A DNA stretch of 14,683 bases from Bacteroidota bacterium (GTDB lineage Bacteria > Bacteroidota > Ignavibacteria > UBA10030 > UBA6906), in assembly GCA_017860555.1 (NCBI GenBank), contig JAGDMJ010000025.1:1-14683 (forward strand), given 5' to 3'. The translations under genes were made by a program, and so were the position numbers. Of the stretch, positions 6,601 to 14,235 are shown piece by piece; position 1 is the stretch's first letter, and each line of letters opens with the position of its first letter. Below the pieces are notes generated by a model. The model had not been told where the DNA came from, did no database searches, and saw only the letters and a program-made list of their open reading frames with translations.

Positions 6601-9600
6601 GGACGGCCTCCTTCTCCTGTGTGGACGGGACCGCGCGTGGCGCCGAGGAACGGGACACTCCCAGAACGCGCTTGAAGTCGTGCGGGAAAACCTTCACAAA
6701 CTGCGGGCGCGCCGAATCCCAGTGGTCAAGGATCCACTCACCGCGGCAACTGCCCGTGGCAGCAATATGGTTTGTGATCAACTCCTGCACGATCTTCTCG
6801 TCATCATCGCCGAGCGGGTCGAGATCGACGATCGACCTGTTGCATTTCCTCGCGACGAAGTCTCCTGTCTCATCAAGGACATACGCGATCCCTCCCGACA
6901 TCCCCGCGGCGAAATTGTTGCCGGTCGGACCGAGGACGACGACTGTTCCATTCGTCATGTATTCACATCCATGAGCGCCGAGCGATTCGACGACGGCGGT
7001 GGCCCCCGAATTGCGCACGGCAAACCGTTCGCCTGCCTTTCCGCAGAAGTACGCCTCGCCGCTCGTGGCGCCATACAGGACTACGTTTCCGACGATGACG
7101 TTCTCATTCGGCGTGAAGCCGGAATTCCTGGGCGGAAAAACGATGATCTTTCCGCCCGAGAGGCCCTTGCCCACATAATCGTTGGCATCACCTTCAAGCA
7201 ACAGCGTTACCCCGCGCGCCAGGAATGCCCCGAAGCTCTGCCCTGCCGAACCGGCCAACCGGATGACGATCGTGTCGTCCGGCAACCCCTGCGATCCGTA
7301 CCGGCGAGCGATCTCGCCGCTGAGCATCGCCCCGATGGTCCGATGGATGTTCCGGACGGGGAGCGACAATTCGACCGGCGTGCCGTTCTCCAGCGCCGGC
7401 CTGGTCTTGTCGATGAGATGATAATCCATCGACGTCTCGAGCCCATGATTCTGCGCGATGACGCACCGGCGCGCGACACGCAGCGGCACCGTCGGTTTGT
7501 GGAGGATCGACGAGAGATCGATCCCTTTCGCCTTCCAATGCTCGATCGCAGCCCGGGGCTGGATCATGTCCACCCTTCCGACCATCTCGTCCATCGTCCG
7601 GAAGCCCATGGCTGCCATGAGCTCGCGCACTTCCTCGGCGACGAAGAAGCAGAAGTTGATCACATGTTCGGGCGTGCCGTGGAATTTCTTCCGGAGGACA
7701 GGGTCCTGCGTCGCGATCCCCACGGGACAGGTGTTCAGATGACACTTGCGCATCATCACGCAGCCCATCGCGATCAACGGCGTCGTGGCAAACCCGAACT
7801 CCTCCGCGCCGAGGAGCGCGGCGATGACCACGTCACGCCCGGTCTGGATCTTCCCGTCTGTCTGGATGCGCGTCCGGCTGCGCAGGTCGTTGAGAAGGAG
7901 CACCTGCTGGGCTTCGGCGATTCCCAGCTCCCACGGAATACCGGCGTGTTTGATCGACGTCAGGGGAGACGCACCGGTTCCCCCGCTGTCTCCGCTGATG
8001 AGGATCCTATCCGCATGCGCCTTGGCAACGCCGGCGGCAACGGTTCCCACACCGACCTCCGCGACAAGTTTCACGGAGATCTGCGCTCTCGGATTGACGT
8101 TCTTCAGGTCAAAGATCAGCTGCGCCAGGTCCTCAATGGAATAAATGTCGTGGTGCGGCGGCGGTGAGATCAGCCCCACACCCGGTATGGAATGCCTCGT
8201 TTTCGCAATGATCGTGTCGACCTTGTGGCCGGGCAACTGGCCTCCCTCGCCGGGCTTCGCCCCCTGGGCGATTTTGATCTGGAGCTCGTCCGCATTGATC
8301 AAGTAGTTCGCCGTGACGCCGAACCGTGCGGACGCAACCTGCTTGATCGCACTCCGCCGCGAATCGCCGTTCGGGTCGGGCGTGAACCGACTCTCTTCTT
8401 CGCCCCCCTCGCCGGTGTTGGAGCGCCCGCCGATCCTGTTCATGGCGATCGCCAGCGTTTCGTGGGCCTCTTTGCTGATCGAGCCGAACGACATCGCGCC
8501 GGTAACGAACCGCTTGACGATCTCCTTCGCCGGCTCGACGTCTTCGATCGGAACCGGATGCTCCCCGTCGCGAAGTTCCATCAACCCGCGCAGGGTATAG
8601 AGATCGCGATTCTGTTGATTGACGATGTCCGCGTATTCCTTGTACGACGCGTAGTCCCCACGGCGCACGGCCTCCTGCAGCTTGGCCACCGTCGCCGGGT
8701 TGATCTGGTGACGCTCGCCCGTAATGCGGAACTGATACGACCCACCGAGATCCAGTTGCGCTTCGGCATCGGTGACACGCTGGAGCGCGTGATGGTGCTT
8801 CATCTGCGCCTCGTGCACGAGGACGTCGAGCCCGACCCCTTCGATCCTGGAGACGGTTCCCGTGAAATACTTGTCGATGATCTCTCTGTTCAACCCGATG
8901 GCCTCGAAGATCTGCGCCCCCCGATAGCTCTGGAGCGTCGAGATACCCATCTTTGAGAACACCTTCAGGAGCCCCTTGCCCACAGCCTTGATGTAGTTCT
9001 GGAGAGCCTTTTCGAACGAGAGCTCCTGCCACAAGATGTTCTTCCGGGCGAGGTCCTCCAGCGTTTCGATGGCGAGGTACGGATTGATGGCACTTGCCCC
9101 GTAACCAATCAGGAGGGCGTAGTGCATCACTTCCCGAGCCTCCCCGGTTTCCACGACCAGAGCGACCTGCGTGCGCGTTTTTTCTCGCACAAGGTGGTTG
9201 TGGACAGCCGTCAGCGCCAGCAGGCTCGGGATCGGCGCGTACTCCTCATCCATCCCCCTGTCCGACAGGATGATAATCGAGTAGCCGGATTCGATGGCAA
9301 GGCTTGCCCGGCGGCACACCCCGTCCAGTGCGCGCGCGAGCTCGTCCGCGCCGCCGCTGACACGGAACAGCATGGGCAGCGTCGTTGCCAGAAAATCTCC
9401 TTGCGAGACGCGGCGCAGCTTTTCCAGATCGCGGTTCGTCACGATCGGGTCGCGCAGCTTCAGCGTATGGCAATTCTTCGGCGTTTCTTCCAGGATGTTC
9501 CGCTCCGTTCCGATGTAGCTTGTCAGCGACATGACAAGGTCTTCACGGATGGAGTCAATGGGCGGGTTCGTGACCTGCGCAAAGAGTTGCTTGAAATAGT

Positions 9601-11149
9601 TGAAGAGCGGCTGAGGCCGATCCGACAGGCACGCGAGAGGCGTATCGGCACCCATGGAGCCGACCGGCTCCTGGCCGCTCTCTGCCATGGGCATCATGAT
9701 GAGGCGGATGTCCTCTTCGGTATACCCGAAGGCGCGTTGCCGCATCAGAATGTCCGCCGGGTTGAACGCGTGTTCACGCGGCGGGTCCGGCAACGTCTCG
9801 AGGCTGATCTGGTTTTCCTTCAGCCAGGTACCGTATGCCTGGCGCCGGCTCAGCGTGCTCTTGACCTCTTCGTCCGGGATGACGCGCTTCTCATCGAGAT
9901 CCACGAGCAGCATTTCGCCCGGCTGAAGGCACGCTTTGAGTTTCACGCGCTCCGGTTCCACCTCAAGAACACCGGTTTCGGATGCCATGATCACCAGGTC
10001 GTCATGTGTCACCAGGTACCGTGCCGGCCGCAGGCCGTTGCGGTCGAGGGTGGCGCCGATCACGCGTCCATCGGTAAAGGCGACGGCCGCCGGCCCGTCC
10101 CATGGTTCCATCAACGACGCATGATACTCATAGAAGGCTTTTTTCTCCTCGCTCATCCCGCCGTCCTTGTCCCAGGCTTCGGGGATCAGCATCGCGAGCA
10201 CATGCGGCAGGCTGCGACCCGCCAGATGGAGCAGTTCGACCACGTTGTCCAGCGATGACGAATCGCTTCCTTTCGGCTCCACGATGGGAATGAGCTTGCG
10301 AATATCGTCTCCAAAGAGCTCCGATTTCAGAACGGACTGGCGTGCGTGCATCCAGTTCACGTTCCCCCGAAGCGTGTTGATTTCGCCGTTATGACAGATG
10401 TAGCGGAACGGATGAGCAAGTTGCCAGTTCGGCATCGTGTTCGTCGAGAACCGTTGGTGCACGAGGCACAAGGCGCTCTTGGTTTCGGGATCGGAAAGAT
10501 CAGTATAGAATCGCTCAATCTGCGGCGCGAGCAAGAGCCCCTTGTACACAATGGTCTTGGACGACAGCGACGGAATGTAGAAGAATTCCTTGTCCTTCAC
10601 ACTGGATCGTGCGATCTCGGCTTCGATGCGTTTGCGGACGACGTAAAGCTTGCGCTCAAGCTGGTCCTGTGTCAATTCGGGTCCGCTCCGCACGAAGATC
10701 TGCTCGATGTATGGCTGCGAAGCACGTGCAATGCGGCCGATGGCGTCCGCATCGATCGGGGTATCCCGCCAGCCGATCACCGTGAGATTCTCCTCCAGCA
10801 CGATCCGATCGATGATGCCTTCGCACTGCAGGCGCGACTGGGGATCGACGGGCAGGAAGATCATGCCGACGCCGTATTCTCCCGGCCGGGGAAGCGCGAA
10901 GCCGAACACCTTGCATTCTTTGAGGAAGAACTCGTGCGGGATCTGGATCGTGACGCCCGCGCCATCGCCGGTTTCGGGATCGCTGCCGCTGGCACCGCGG
11001 TGCGTCAGGTTGATCAGAATCCTGATTCCCTGGGTAACGATGTCATGGGACTTCTCCCCCTTCACATTCACGATGAATCCCACTCCACACGCGTCGTGTT
11101 CGTTCCGCGGATCATACAACGGAAAGTCATCCCACTGGTGGTTCTTCAT
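6593..11149 (-). CDS. gltB: Glutamate synthase (NADPH) large subunit GltB
   Basis: Alpha subunit of glutamate synthase, 1518 residues, full length. It hydrolyses glutamine at its N-terminal amidotransferase domain, channels ammonia, and makes glutamate from 2-oxoglutarate at the FMN domain. The nucleophile is C21 in DACGVGF, exposed after removal of a 20-residue propeptide. Glutaminase residues appear in RGASGSDPETGDGAG, RFSTNT and HNGEIN. The central domain is followed by the FMN synthase domain with MSFGSIS, GGRSNTGEGGEE and SGDSGGTGASP. The 3Fe-4S ligands are C1130, C1136 and C1141, with the normal 6 and 5 residue steps. The C-terminal beta-helix is rich in Gly (SGGKI, GATSGEAYFCGKAGERF, MSGGIAYV). 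The ATG at 11149 has GGGGGA 9 nt upstream. First gene of the gltBD operon, with a leader that contains a hairpin and T-run. Confidence 0.97.
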   Translation of the reverse strand: MKNHQWDDFPLYDPRNEHDACGVGFIVNVKGEKSHDIVTQGIRILINLTHRGASGSDPETGDGAGVTIQIPHEFFLKECKVFGFALPRPGEYGVGMIFLPVDPQSRLQCEGIIDRIVLEENLTVIGWRDTPIDADAIGRIARASQPYIEQIFVRSGPELTQDQLERKLYVVRKRIEAEIARSSVKDKEFFYIPSLSSKTIVYKGLLLAPQIERFYTDLSDPETKSALCLVHQRFSTNTMPNWQLAHPFRYICHNGEINTLRGNVNWMHARQSVLKSELFGDDIRKLIPIVEPKGSDSSSLDNVVELLHLAGRSLPHVLAMLIPEAWDKDGGMSEEKKAFYEYHASLMEPWDGPAAVAFTDGRVIGATLDRNGLRPARYLVTHDDLVIMASETGVLEVEPERVKLKACLQPGEMLLVDLDEKRVIPDEEVKSTLSRRQAYGTWLKENQISLETLPDPPREHAFNPADILMRQRAFGYTEEDIRLIMMPMAESGQEPVGSMGADTPLACLSDRPQPLFNYFKQLFAQVTNPPIDSIREDLVMSLTSYIGTERNILEETPKNCHTLKLRDPIVTNRDLEKLRRVSQGDFLATTLPMLFRVSGGADELARALDGVCRRASLAIESGYSIIILSDRGMDEEYAPIPSLLALTAVHNHLVREKTRTQVALVVETGEAREVMHYALLIGYGASAINPYLAIETLEDLARKNILWQELSFEKALQNYIKAVGKGLLKVFSKMGISTLQSYRGAQIFEAIGLNREIIDKYFTGTVSRIEGVGLDVLVHEAQMKHHHALQRVTDAEAQLDLGGSYQFRITGERHQINPATVAKLQEAVRRGDYASYKEYADIVNQQNRDLYTLRGLMELRDGEHPVPIEDVEPAKEIVKRFVTGAMSFGSISKEAHETLAIAMNRIGGRSNTGEGGEEESRFTPDPNGDSRRSAIKQVASARFGVTANYLINADELQIKIAQGAKPGEGGQLPGHKVDTIIAKTRHSIPGVGLISPPPHHDIYSIEDLAQLIFDLKNVNPRAQISVKLVAEVGVGTVAAGVAKAHADRILISGDSGGTGASPLTSIKHAGIPWELGIAEAQQVLLLNDLRSRTRIQTDGKIQTGRDVVIAALLGAEEFGFATTPLIAMGCVMMRKCHLNTCPVGIATQDPVLRKKFHGTPEHVINFCFFVAEEVRELMAAMGFRTMDEMVGRVDMIQPRAAIEHWKAKGIDLSSILHKPTVPLRVARRCVIAQNHGLETSMDYHLIDKTRPALENGTPVELSLPVRNIHRTIGAMLSGEIARRYGSQGLPDDTIVIRLAGSAGQSFGAFLARGVTLLLEGDANDYVGKGLSGGKIIVFPPRNSGFTPNENVIVGNVVLYGATSGEAYFCGKAGERFAVRNSGATAVVESLGAHGCEYMTNGTVVVLGPTGNNFAAGMSGGIAYVLDETGDFVARKCNRSIVDLDPLGDDDEKIVQELITNHIAATGSCRGEWILDHWDSARPQFVKVFPHDFKRVLGVSRSSAPRAVPSTQEKEAVHG

Positions 11150-11203
11150 GACACATTATCCCCCGGGAATACCTGGATGGAGACCGGTTTCCCGAATTAT
11201 GTT

Positions 11204-11244
11204 AAAAAGGCTTGATCGCCTGTGAAACGAAGCCAAATCAAGCC
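11204..11244 (-). terminator. Hairpin plus T-run in the gltB leader, candidate attenuator
   Basis: Read on the minus strand, GGCTTGAT (11244-11237) pairs perfectly with ATCAAGCC (11216-11209), with a 20-nt loop, and is directly followed by TTTTT (11208-11204). This is the layout of an intrinsic terminator, yet it lies about 55 nt upstream of the gltB start in the sense direction. A second GGCTT inside the loop (minus strand, within TTGGCTTCG) could pair with the same AAGCC, giving an alternative fold. No leader peptide start codon precedes it. It may be an attenuator of gltBD or a terminator of an upstream minus-strand transcript. Confidence 0.45.
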
Positions 11245-11437
11245 AAAGGTTTACAAAAGTGAAGTAGAAGAGCGTGATATGGCACTATTTAAATCTATGA
11301 GTTCTTCAATGAAACGCAACTGTGCGGAGGGATTTAAGTGCAAAATTCGGATCTTTCCGGCAGCAGACTGGGAGAAAGAAGCCGAGCGAGGGTACCTGTG
11401 ATCAAAGCCTCTATCTTGGCGCGGGACCAGCGCTTGA
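11245..11437. other. AT-richer intergenic stretch upstream of gltB
   Basis: This part of the gap between gltB and the next coding remnant is visibly more A/T-rich than the flanks (for example ATTTAAAT at 11287-11294). Apart from the proposed gltB promoter I see no supported gene, repeat or RNA here. Confidence 0.5.
11292..11319 (-). promoter_or_regulatory. Possible gltB promoter (TTGCGT, 16 nt, TAGATT)
   Basis: On the minus strand TTGCGT (11319-11314) and TAGATT (11297-11292) are 16 nt apart, each with four of six consensus matches. Transcription would start near 11285 and yield a leader of about 136 nt that includes the hairpin and T-run at 11244-11204. Weak on its own; its position relative to the hairpin is what makes it worth noting. 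Confidence 0.3.
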
Positions 11438-11854
11438 TCTGGGCCTCCCTCCGGGGGGCATCACGCGTCCCTCCCACTTCAGCTTCCTTTCTTCCACGTG
11501 CAGCCGATCGCAGCCGCACTAAAGGCCTTCGTGCTCGCCAGGCGCGAAGCATCGAACGGAAAGGTGTAGCCGTTCGACTCGCTTCTCGAGGTTATCGCAT
11601 CGGTCGGTCGCTCGCTCACGGCCCCGAGGCCCGCCGAAGGCGGGGTCGAGGGGCGAGCACCACCAAAATGGATTCGTTGCACTTTGCCTCCACCTAGGCT
11701 CGTGCCGGAGGGCTCCCGGCGCCCATTTGGTCGCCTCCTGCCGGACTTCCGAACTGCCCTGCTCGAGGCCGGATTCACCTCAGACGAACTCGTCACGCTC
11801 ACGGAGAGCAATCCCATTCGAGCTTTTGAGGTCAAGCCTCGATTGATCGATTGA
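11438..11854 (+). pseudogene. Coding remnant interrupted by an in-frame TAG
   Basis: One plus-strand frame runs from 11438 to the TGA at 11852-11854 with a single internal TAG, directly after ASNGKV and before PFDSLLEVIA. Both halves look protein-like, with helical segments HVQPIAAALKAFVLARRE and LLPDFRTALLEAGFTSDEL and the ending TESNPIRAFEVKPRLID. The last part recalls C-terminal tails of phosphotriesterase/amidohydrolase-type proteins (helix, then DELxxLTxxNPxRAF), but I hold this loosely. There is no good start codon with a ribosome binding site; the frame is closed upstream at 11435-11437. A GC-rich hairpin at 11622-11653 lies inside it. I read it as the 3' part of a decayed gene. Alternatives are chance openness in GC-rich sequence or a minus-strand gene (11479-11835 is also open there but has little protein character). 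Confidence 0.35.
11622..11653. repeat. GC-rich imperfect hairpin inside the coding remnant
   Basis: CCCGCC at 11630-11635 pairs with GGCGGG at 11639-11644 across a GAA loop, and CCCC at 11622-11625 pairs with GGGG at 11650-11653 beyond a 4/5-nt internal loop. In the frame of the remnant it encodes a Pro/Gly/Arg-rich linker (APRPAEGGVEG). The shape resembles REP-type palindromic units that can insert in genes. Only one copy is in this window. Confidence 0.4.
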
Positions 11855-11998
11855 GGACGATTCAGGGAGATTTGCTACGGCAGGTCAGCGGGCACAGGCG
11901 ACAGACCTCTCCACTACAGCGTGGAATCCGGTGGGAGTCAGGCCAGAATGCGGACTCTCTAGCTGGGATCCGTTACCTTCCGCTCAACGAGCCTGTCA

Positions 11999-12871
11999 TC
12001 AGAAGCGGAAGGACGCAGAAAAGACGCCCACGAACGCGTCATCGAAGTTGGATCCGGCCTCCAGCATCAGCTCCCAGCGCTTGCCGATCCCTATGCTGCC
12101 TCCGGCCTGCAAGGTCATCGGGTTCACCGGACGCTGATCGACTTCGACCTGAACGGTGCCGAGGATTGGTGATTCCTCACTTACTGAGAGTGTTCGGTCT
12201 GCCGCGAGGTAGGCGGCCCCGGCCCATGCCCGCCACGAGCCCCAGCGAATAGGGCCGGACCAACCCGTGCGTGCGGAAATGAACCACGCCCCGATCCCGC
12301 CGAGTTCTTCGATGTCCGAATAGACGTAGTTCGCATCTGCCATAATGAACCAGTGGCCATACCCCGCCACGGCAGTCGCGCCGACGCCAAACAGGGGACC
12401 ACCGACGTCCGAGTCCTGCGTTGCATTGATGACGAGGGGATCACCGATGATTCGGTCGATGGTGACCGCGACGTTCAGGCGCGTATCGGTCCAGGTGTGG
12501 CCCGCAAGCGCGTAGAGGTTGAGAAGCGGCAGGATCCAGGCGTCAACCTTCACTGCGCCCAGTGTAGTGTGGTTGCGGACATCGAAGCTCGCAACGTTGC
12601 TGATGCTCACAGGCTCATCCCCGGGGAGCTTCACGCGGACGTCGTAGACCTCGATGTCCCGGGTCATCGTAACAAGAAACACGCCGATGCCGAACGGGTT
12701 CGGCAGGTCGATTCCTTGCTGGAGCGCCCACTTTGCACCGATGGGGAGCGCCCGGTTCCATGTCGTGTCCTTCTCCTGCGCCGAACCGGCGGAGACCGCC
12801 GGCCCGGCCCCATTCAGGACGAGAATCGCCAGCACCAACCACTCAAGTTTTCGATGGATCGTCATCGGCAT
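11999..12871 (-). CDS. Outer-membrane beta-barrel protein, function unknown
   Basis: The 290-residue product has a signal peptide (MPMTIHRK, hydrophobic WLVLAILVLNGAG, probable cleavage near VSA at residue 28) and ends in FSASFRF, with the terminal Phe typical of proteins inserted by the BAM machinery. Between them are many amphipathic strands with aromatic girdles, for example GYGHWFIMADANYVYSD and WRAWAGAAYLAADR, and an N-terminal segment DLPNPFGIGVF. I do not recognise a named family; barrels with a similar LPxPFG opening are commonly hypothetical outer-membrane proteins. The ATG at 12871 is chosen because AGGAG lies 8 nt before it and the hydrophobic signal follows at once; the frame stays open to 13066, but those 65 codons are Cys/Ala/Arg-rich and not signal-like. 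It lies 198 nt after the hydrolase fragment on the same strand. Confidence 0.8.
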   Translation of the reverse strand: MPMTIHRKLEWLVLAILVLNGAGPAVSAGSAQEKDTTWNRALPIGAKWALQQGIDLPNPFGIGVFLVTMTRDIEVYDVRVKLPGDEPVSISNVASFDVRNHTTLGAVKVDAWILPLLNLYALAGHTWTDTRLNVAVTIDRIIGDPLVINATQDSDVGGPLFGVGATAVAGYGHWFIMADANYVYSDIEELGGIGAWFISARTGWSGPIRWGSWRAWAGAAYLAADRTLSVSEESPILGTVQVEVDQRPVNPMTLQAGGSIGIGKRWELMLEAGSNFDDAFVGVFSASFRF

Positions 12872-12996
12872 TACTGTCACTCCTGCGGCCTCACCGCGAT
12901 GCGCTGCACGTCGCTTCCAGGCACAATGCTGTGCGCAGGCAGCAGACGCGCAGGCCCAGCAACACTTCTGAACCACTGGAAGGTTAACCCGCGAAA

Positions 12997-13002
12997 ATTG
13001 TA
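12997..13002 (-). promoter_or_regulatory. Possible -10 box for the 290-residue outer-membrane protein
   Basis: On the minus strand TACAAT (13002-12997) matches five of six positions of the -10 consensus and lies about 125 nt before the ATG at 12871. No convincing -35 is found at the right distance. Confidence 0.25.
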
Positions 13003-13043
13003 TGCCCCCCACAGAGTTGCCCCATTCAGACGCTCTTCCCTGT

Positions 13044-13060
13044 CGATTGTGAGTCAATCG
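13044..13060. repeat. 6-bp inverted repeat after the hydrolase fragment
   Basis: CGATTG at 13044-13049 and CAATCG at 13055-13060 form a symmetric hairpin with a 5-nt loop, 10 nt beyond the hydrolase stop on the minus strand. No T-run follows on that strand, so it is a weak terminator at best; it could equally be a binding site upstream of the outer-membrane protein gene. Confidence 0.35.
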
Positions 13061-13069
13061 TATCACCCG

Positions 13070-13873
13070 TTACGCTTCCACCATCTCCCCCACCCGTCTC
13101 ACGCGATACTCGAGACCCAACTTCAATATACGAATTAAATCGGTTTGAGGGCGGCAGGTCATACCCAGGAGATCGTACATCGGCAGGACGGAGATGTTAC
13201 AGGGGAATATCCTATCGTACCTCCCGTTCAGCATCAGCGTCGGGATGTGTATACGGGGAGCGTGATTGAATTCGTCCGCTTCCGGCCTGGGGAACGCATC
13301 AGCCGCGAACCCTCCGAGGTAGAGCACGCTCACTTTCAGGCGCCCGTCGAGTGCCGGAATCACGGCTCCCAGTCGACCACCCCAACTGAATCCGTAGAAT
13401 GCAAGCTTCGAAGTGTCGAATTCCGTTCGTGTTTCGATGTAGTCTATGGTCCTACTAAAGTCCCGCGTCCACCTGATCAGGAGCTCGGTGTATGCATTAC
13501 GGTACTTCATGGAGGGCCAATGCATTTCAAAGTTCATCCCGATGGCGTTCCGTTCGTATGTTCCATAGTATACCGGGTAGACCAGAGCGCGTCCGCTTTT
13601 CACAATGAACTCAAATTCCGGCAGATCGGAGATGCTGTTACTCGCCGACCTCCATAAGGAGTACGTCCCCGGGAAGAAGACAACTGTTTGCCATGGCGCA
13701 ACAGCTTTTCTGGGCAGGAACAAGAGGGCAACCATCCGTTCCTTCCCATAGGCGGCGTCGAAGGTGACCTTCTCGCGTATCCAGTTCGGCGAGGTGCTAT
13801 CTCTTTTCTCGATGACAATAACGACAACAATAACATACCTAGAGCTGATATCAAAGCGAATATTGACAGACAC
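13070..13873 (-). CDS. Truncated alpha/beta hydrolase, probably degenerate
   Basis: 267 residues from a GTG at 13873. The core from about residue 28 (PNWIREKVTFDAAYG) is an alpha/beta hydrolase of the dienelactone-hydrolase/prolyl-oligopeptidase type, with the nucleophile S163 in GFSWGG (161-166) and the acid D220 in NGRYD. In relatives as I recall them, this domain follows a Ser/Thr kinase or TPR part, and after the PM-x-LLG segment about 15-20 residues carry the catalytic His (G-H-x-x-PR) before a last helix. Here LLG at 235-237 runs within a few residues into RPQTDLIRILKLGLEYR, which aligns with that last helix, so the His segment seems deleted. Residues 1-25, with low-complexity YVIVVVIVIE, do not look native, and a stop lies just upstream. 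Likely a broken gene that has lost its N-terminal partner and its activity. Confidence 0.7.
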   Translation of the reverse strand: MSVNIRFDISSRYVIVVVIVIEKRDSTSPNWIREKVTFDAAYGKERMVALLFLPRKAVAPWQTVVFFPGTYSLWRSASNSISDLPEFEFIVKSGRALVYPVYYGTYERNAIGMNFEMHWPSMKYRNAYTELLIRWTRDFSRTIDYIETRTEFDTSKLAFYGFSWGGRLGAVIPALDGRLKVSVLYLGGFAADAFPRPEADEFNHAPRIHIPTLMLNGRYDRIFPCNISVLPMYDLLGMTCRPQTDLIRILKLGLEYRVRRVGEMVEA

Positions 13874-14235
13874 CCTCTCTGGCGGTCATGTTGCCTGTCG
13901 TATCAGCTATCGGGGTACCTGGCAGCGTCGCTTTTAGTTTTTCCGCTGAGCTCCGGAATTTCAGCTCTTCTTCAGAACTCGGTTGAGCGTAAGAATATCC
14001 TCAGCACCATCCGCACCAATTGTGCAGGAAAGGCGGAGGCACATCCCCGACACTCCATGTGCCCCGTCATGAGTGTTGAGACCGACGTGACATTACGATC
14101 GTCGCCGACGATGGTCACAAGCCCGAGCCCGATAGCGCAATATGTCGCATTCTTCCGACAGTTAAGTCCGTTCTTGCCCCATCAGCCCGGAATCGTTATC
14201 TTCTCAAAGAACCGATGTCAACCCCGGAGACTCCT
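13874..14235. other. Gap of 362 bp with one imperfect hairpin, no gene
   Basis: No supported reading frame is present on either strand; on the minus strand no kinase-like remnant upstream of the hydrolase fragment is recognisable. An imperfect palindrome lies at 14087-14118: outer GTGAC/GTCAC, inner ATCGTC (14098-14103) with GACGAT (14107-14112) and loop GCC. It has no T-run. A promoter for the next gene is proposed at 14174-14202. Confidence 0.5.
14174..14202 (+). promoter_or_regulatory. Possible promoter (TTGCCC, 17 nt, TATCTT) of the last gene
   Basis: TTGCCC at 14174-14179 and TATCTT at 14197-14202 are exactly 17 nt apart, each with four of six consensus matches. Transcription would begin near 14209, leaving a leader of about 27 nt before the ATG at 14236. 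This spacing supports that ATG over the one at 14215. Confidence 0.4.

Noticed and set aside
5266..6675. Long plus-strand open frame of 469 codons opposite gltD
   Set aside because: It is the antisense shadow of gltD; Arg/His/Pro-rich with no domain, and gltD has all cofactor motifs on the other strand.
6569..8167. Plus-strand open frame of 532 codons opposite gltB
   Set aside because: Antisense shadow of gltB caused by high GC at codon third positions; no ribosome binding site or recognisable domain.
9122..11215. Further long plus-strand frames opposite gltB (378 and 289 codons)
   Set aside because: Same antisense effect; gltB is intact across this span with all catalytic motifs.
11835..11854. 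Tandem TCGATTGA repeat as an attachment site
   Set aside because: Two 8-nt copies at the end of a reading frame with no integrase, tRNA or second boundary; chance is enough.
12353..13138. Plus-strand open frame of 261 codons opposite the outer-membrane protein
   Set aside because: Composition is that of a shadow (Arg/His/Asp-rich), while the minus strand has signal peptide, ribosome binding site and a C-terminal Phe.
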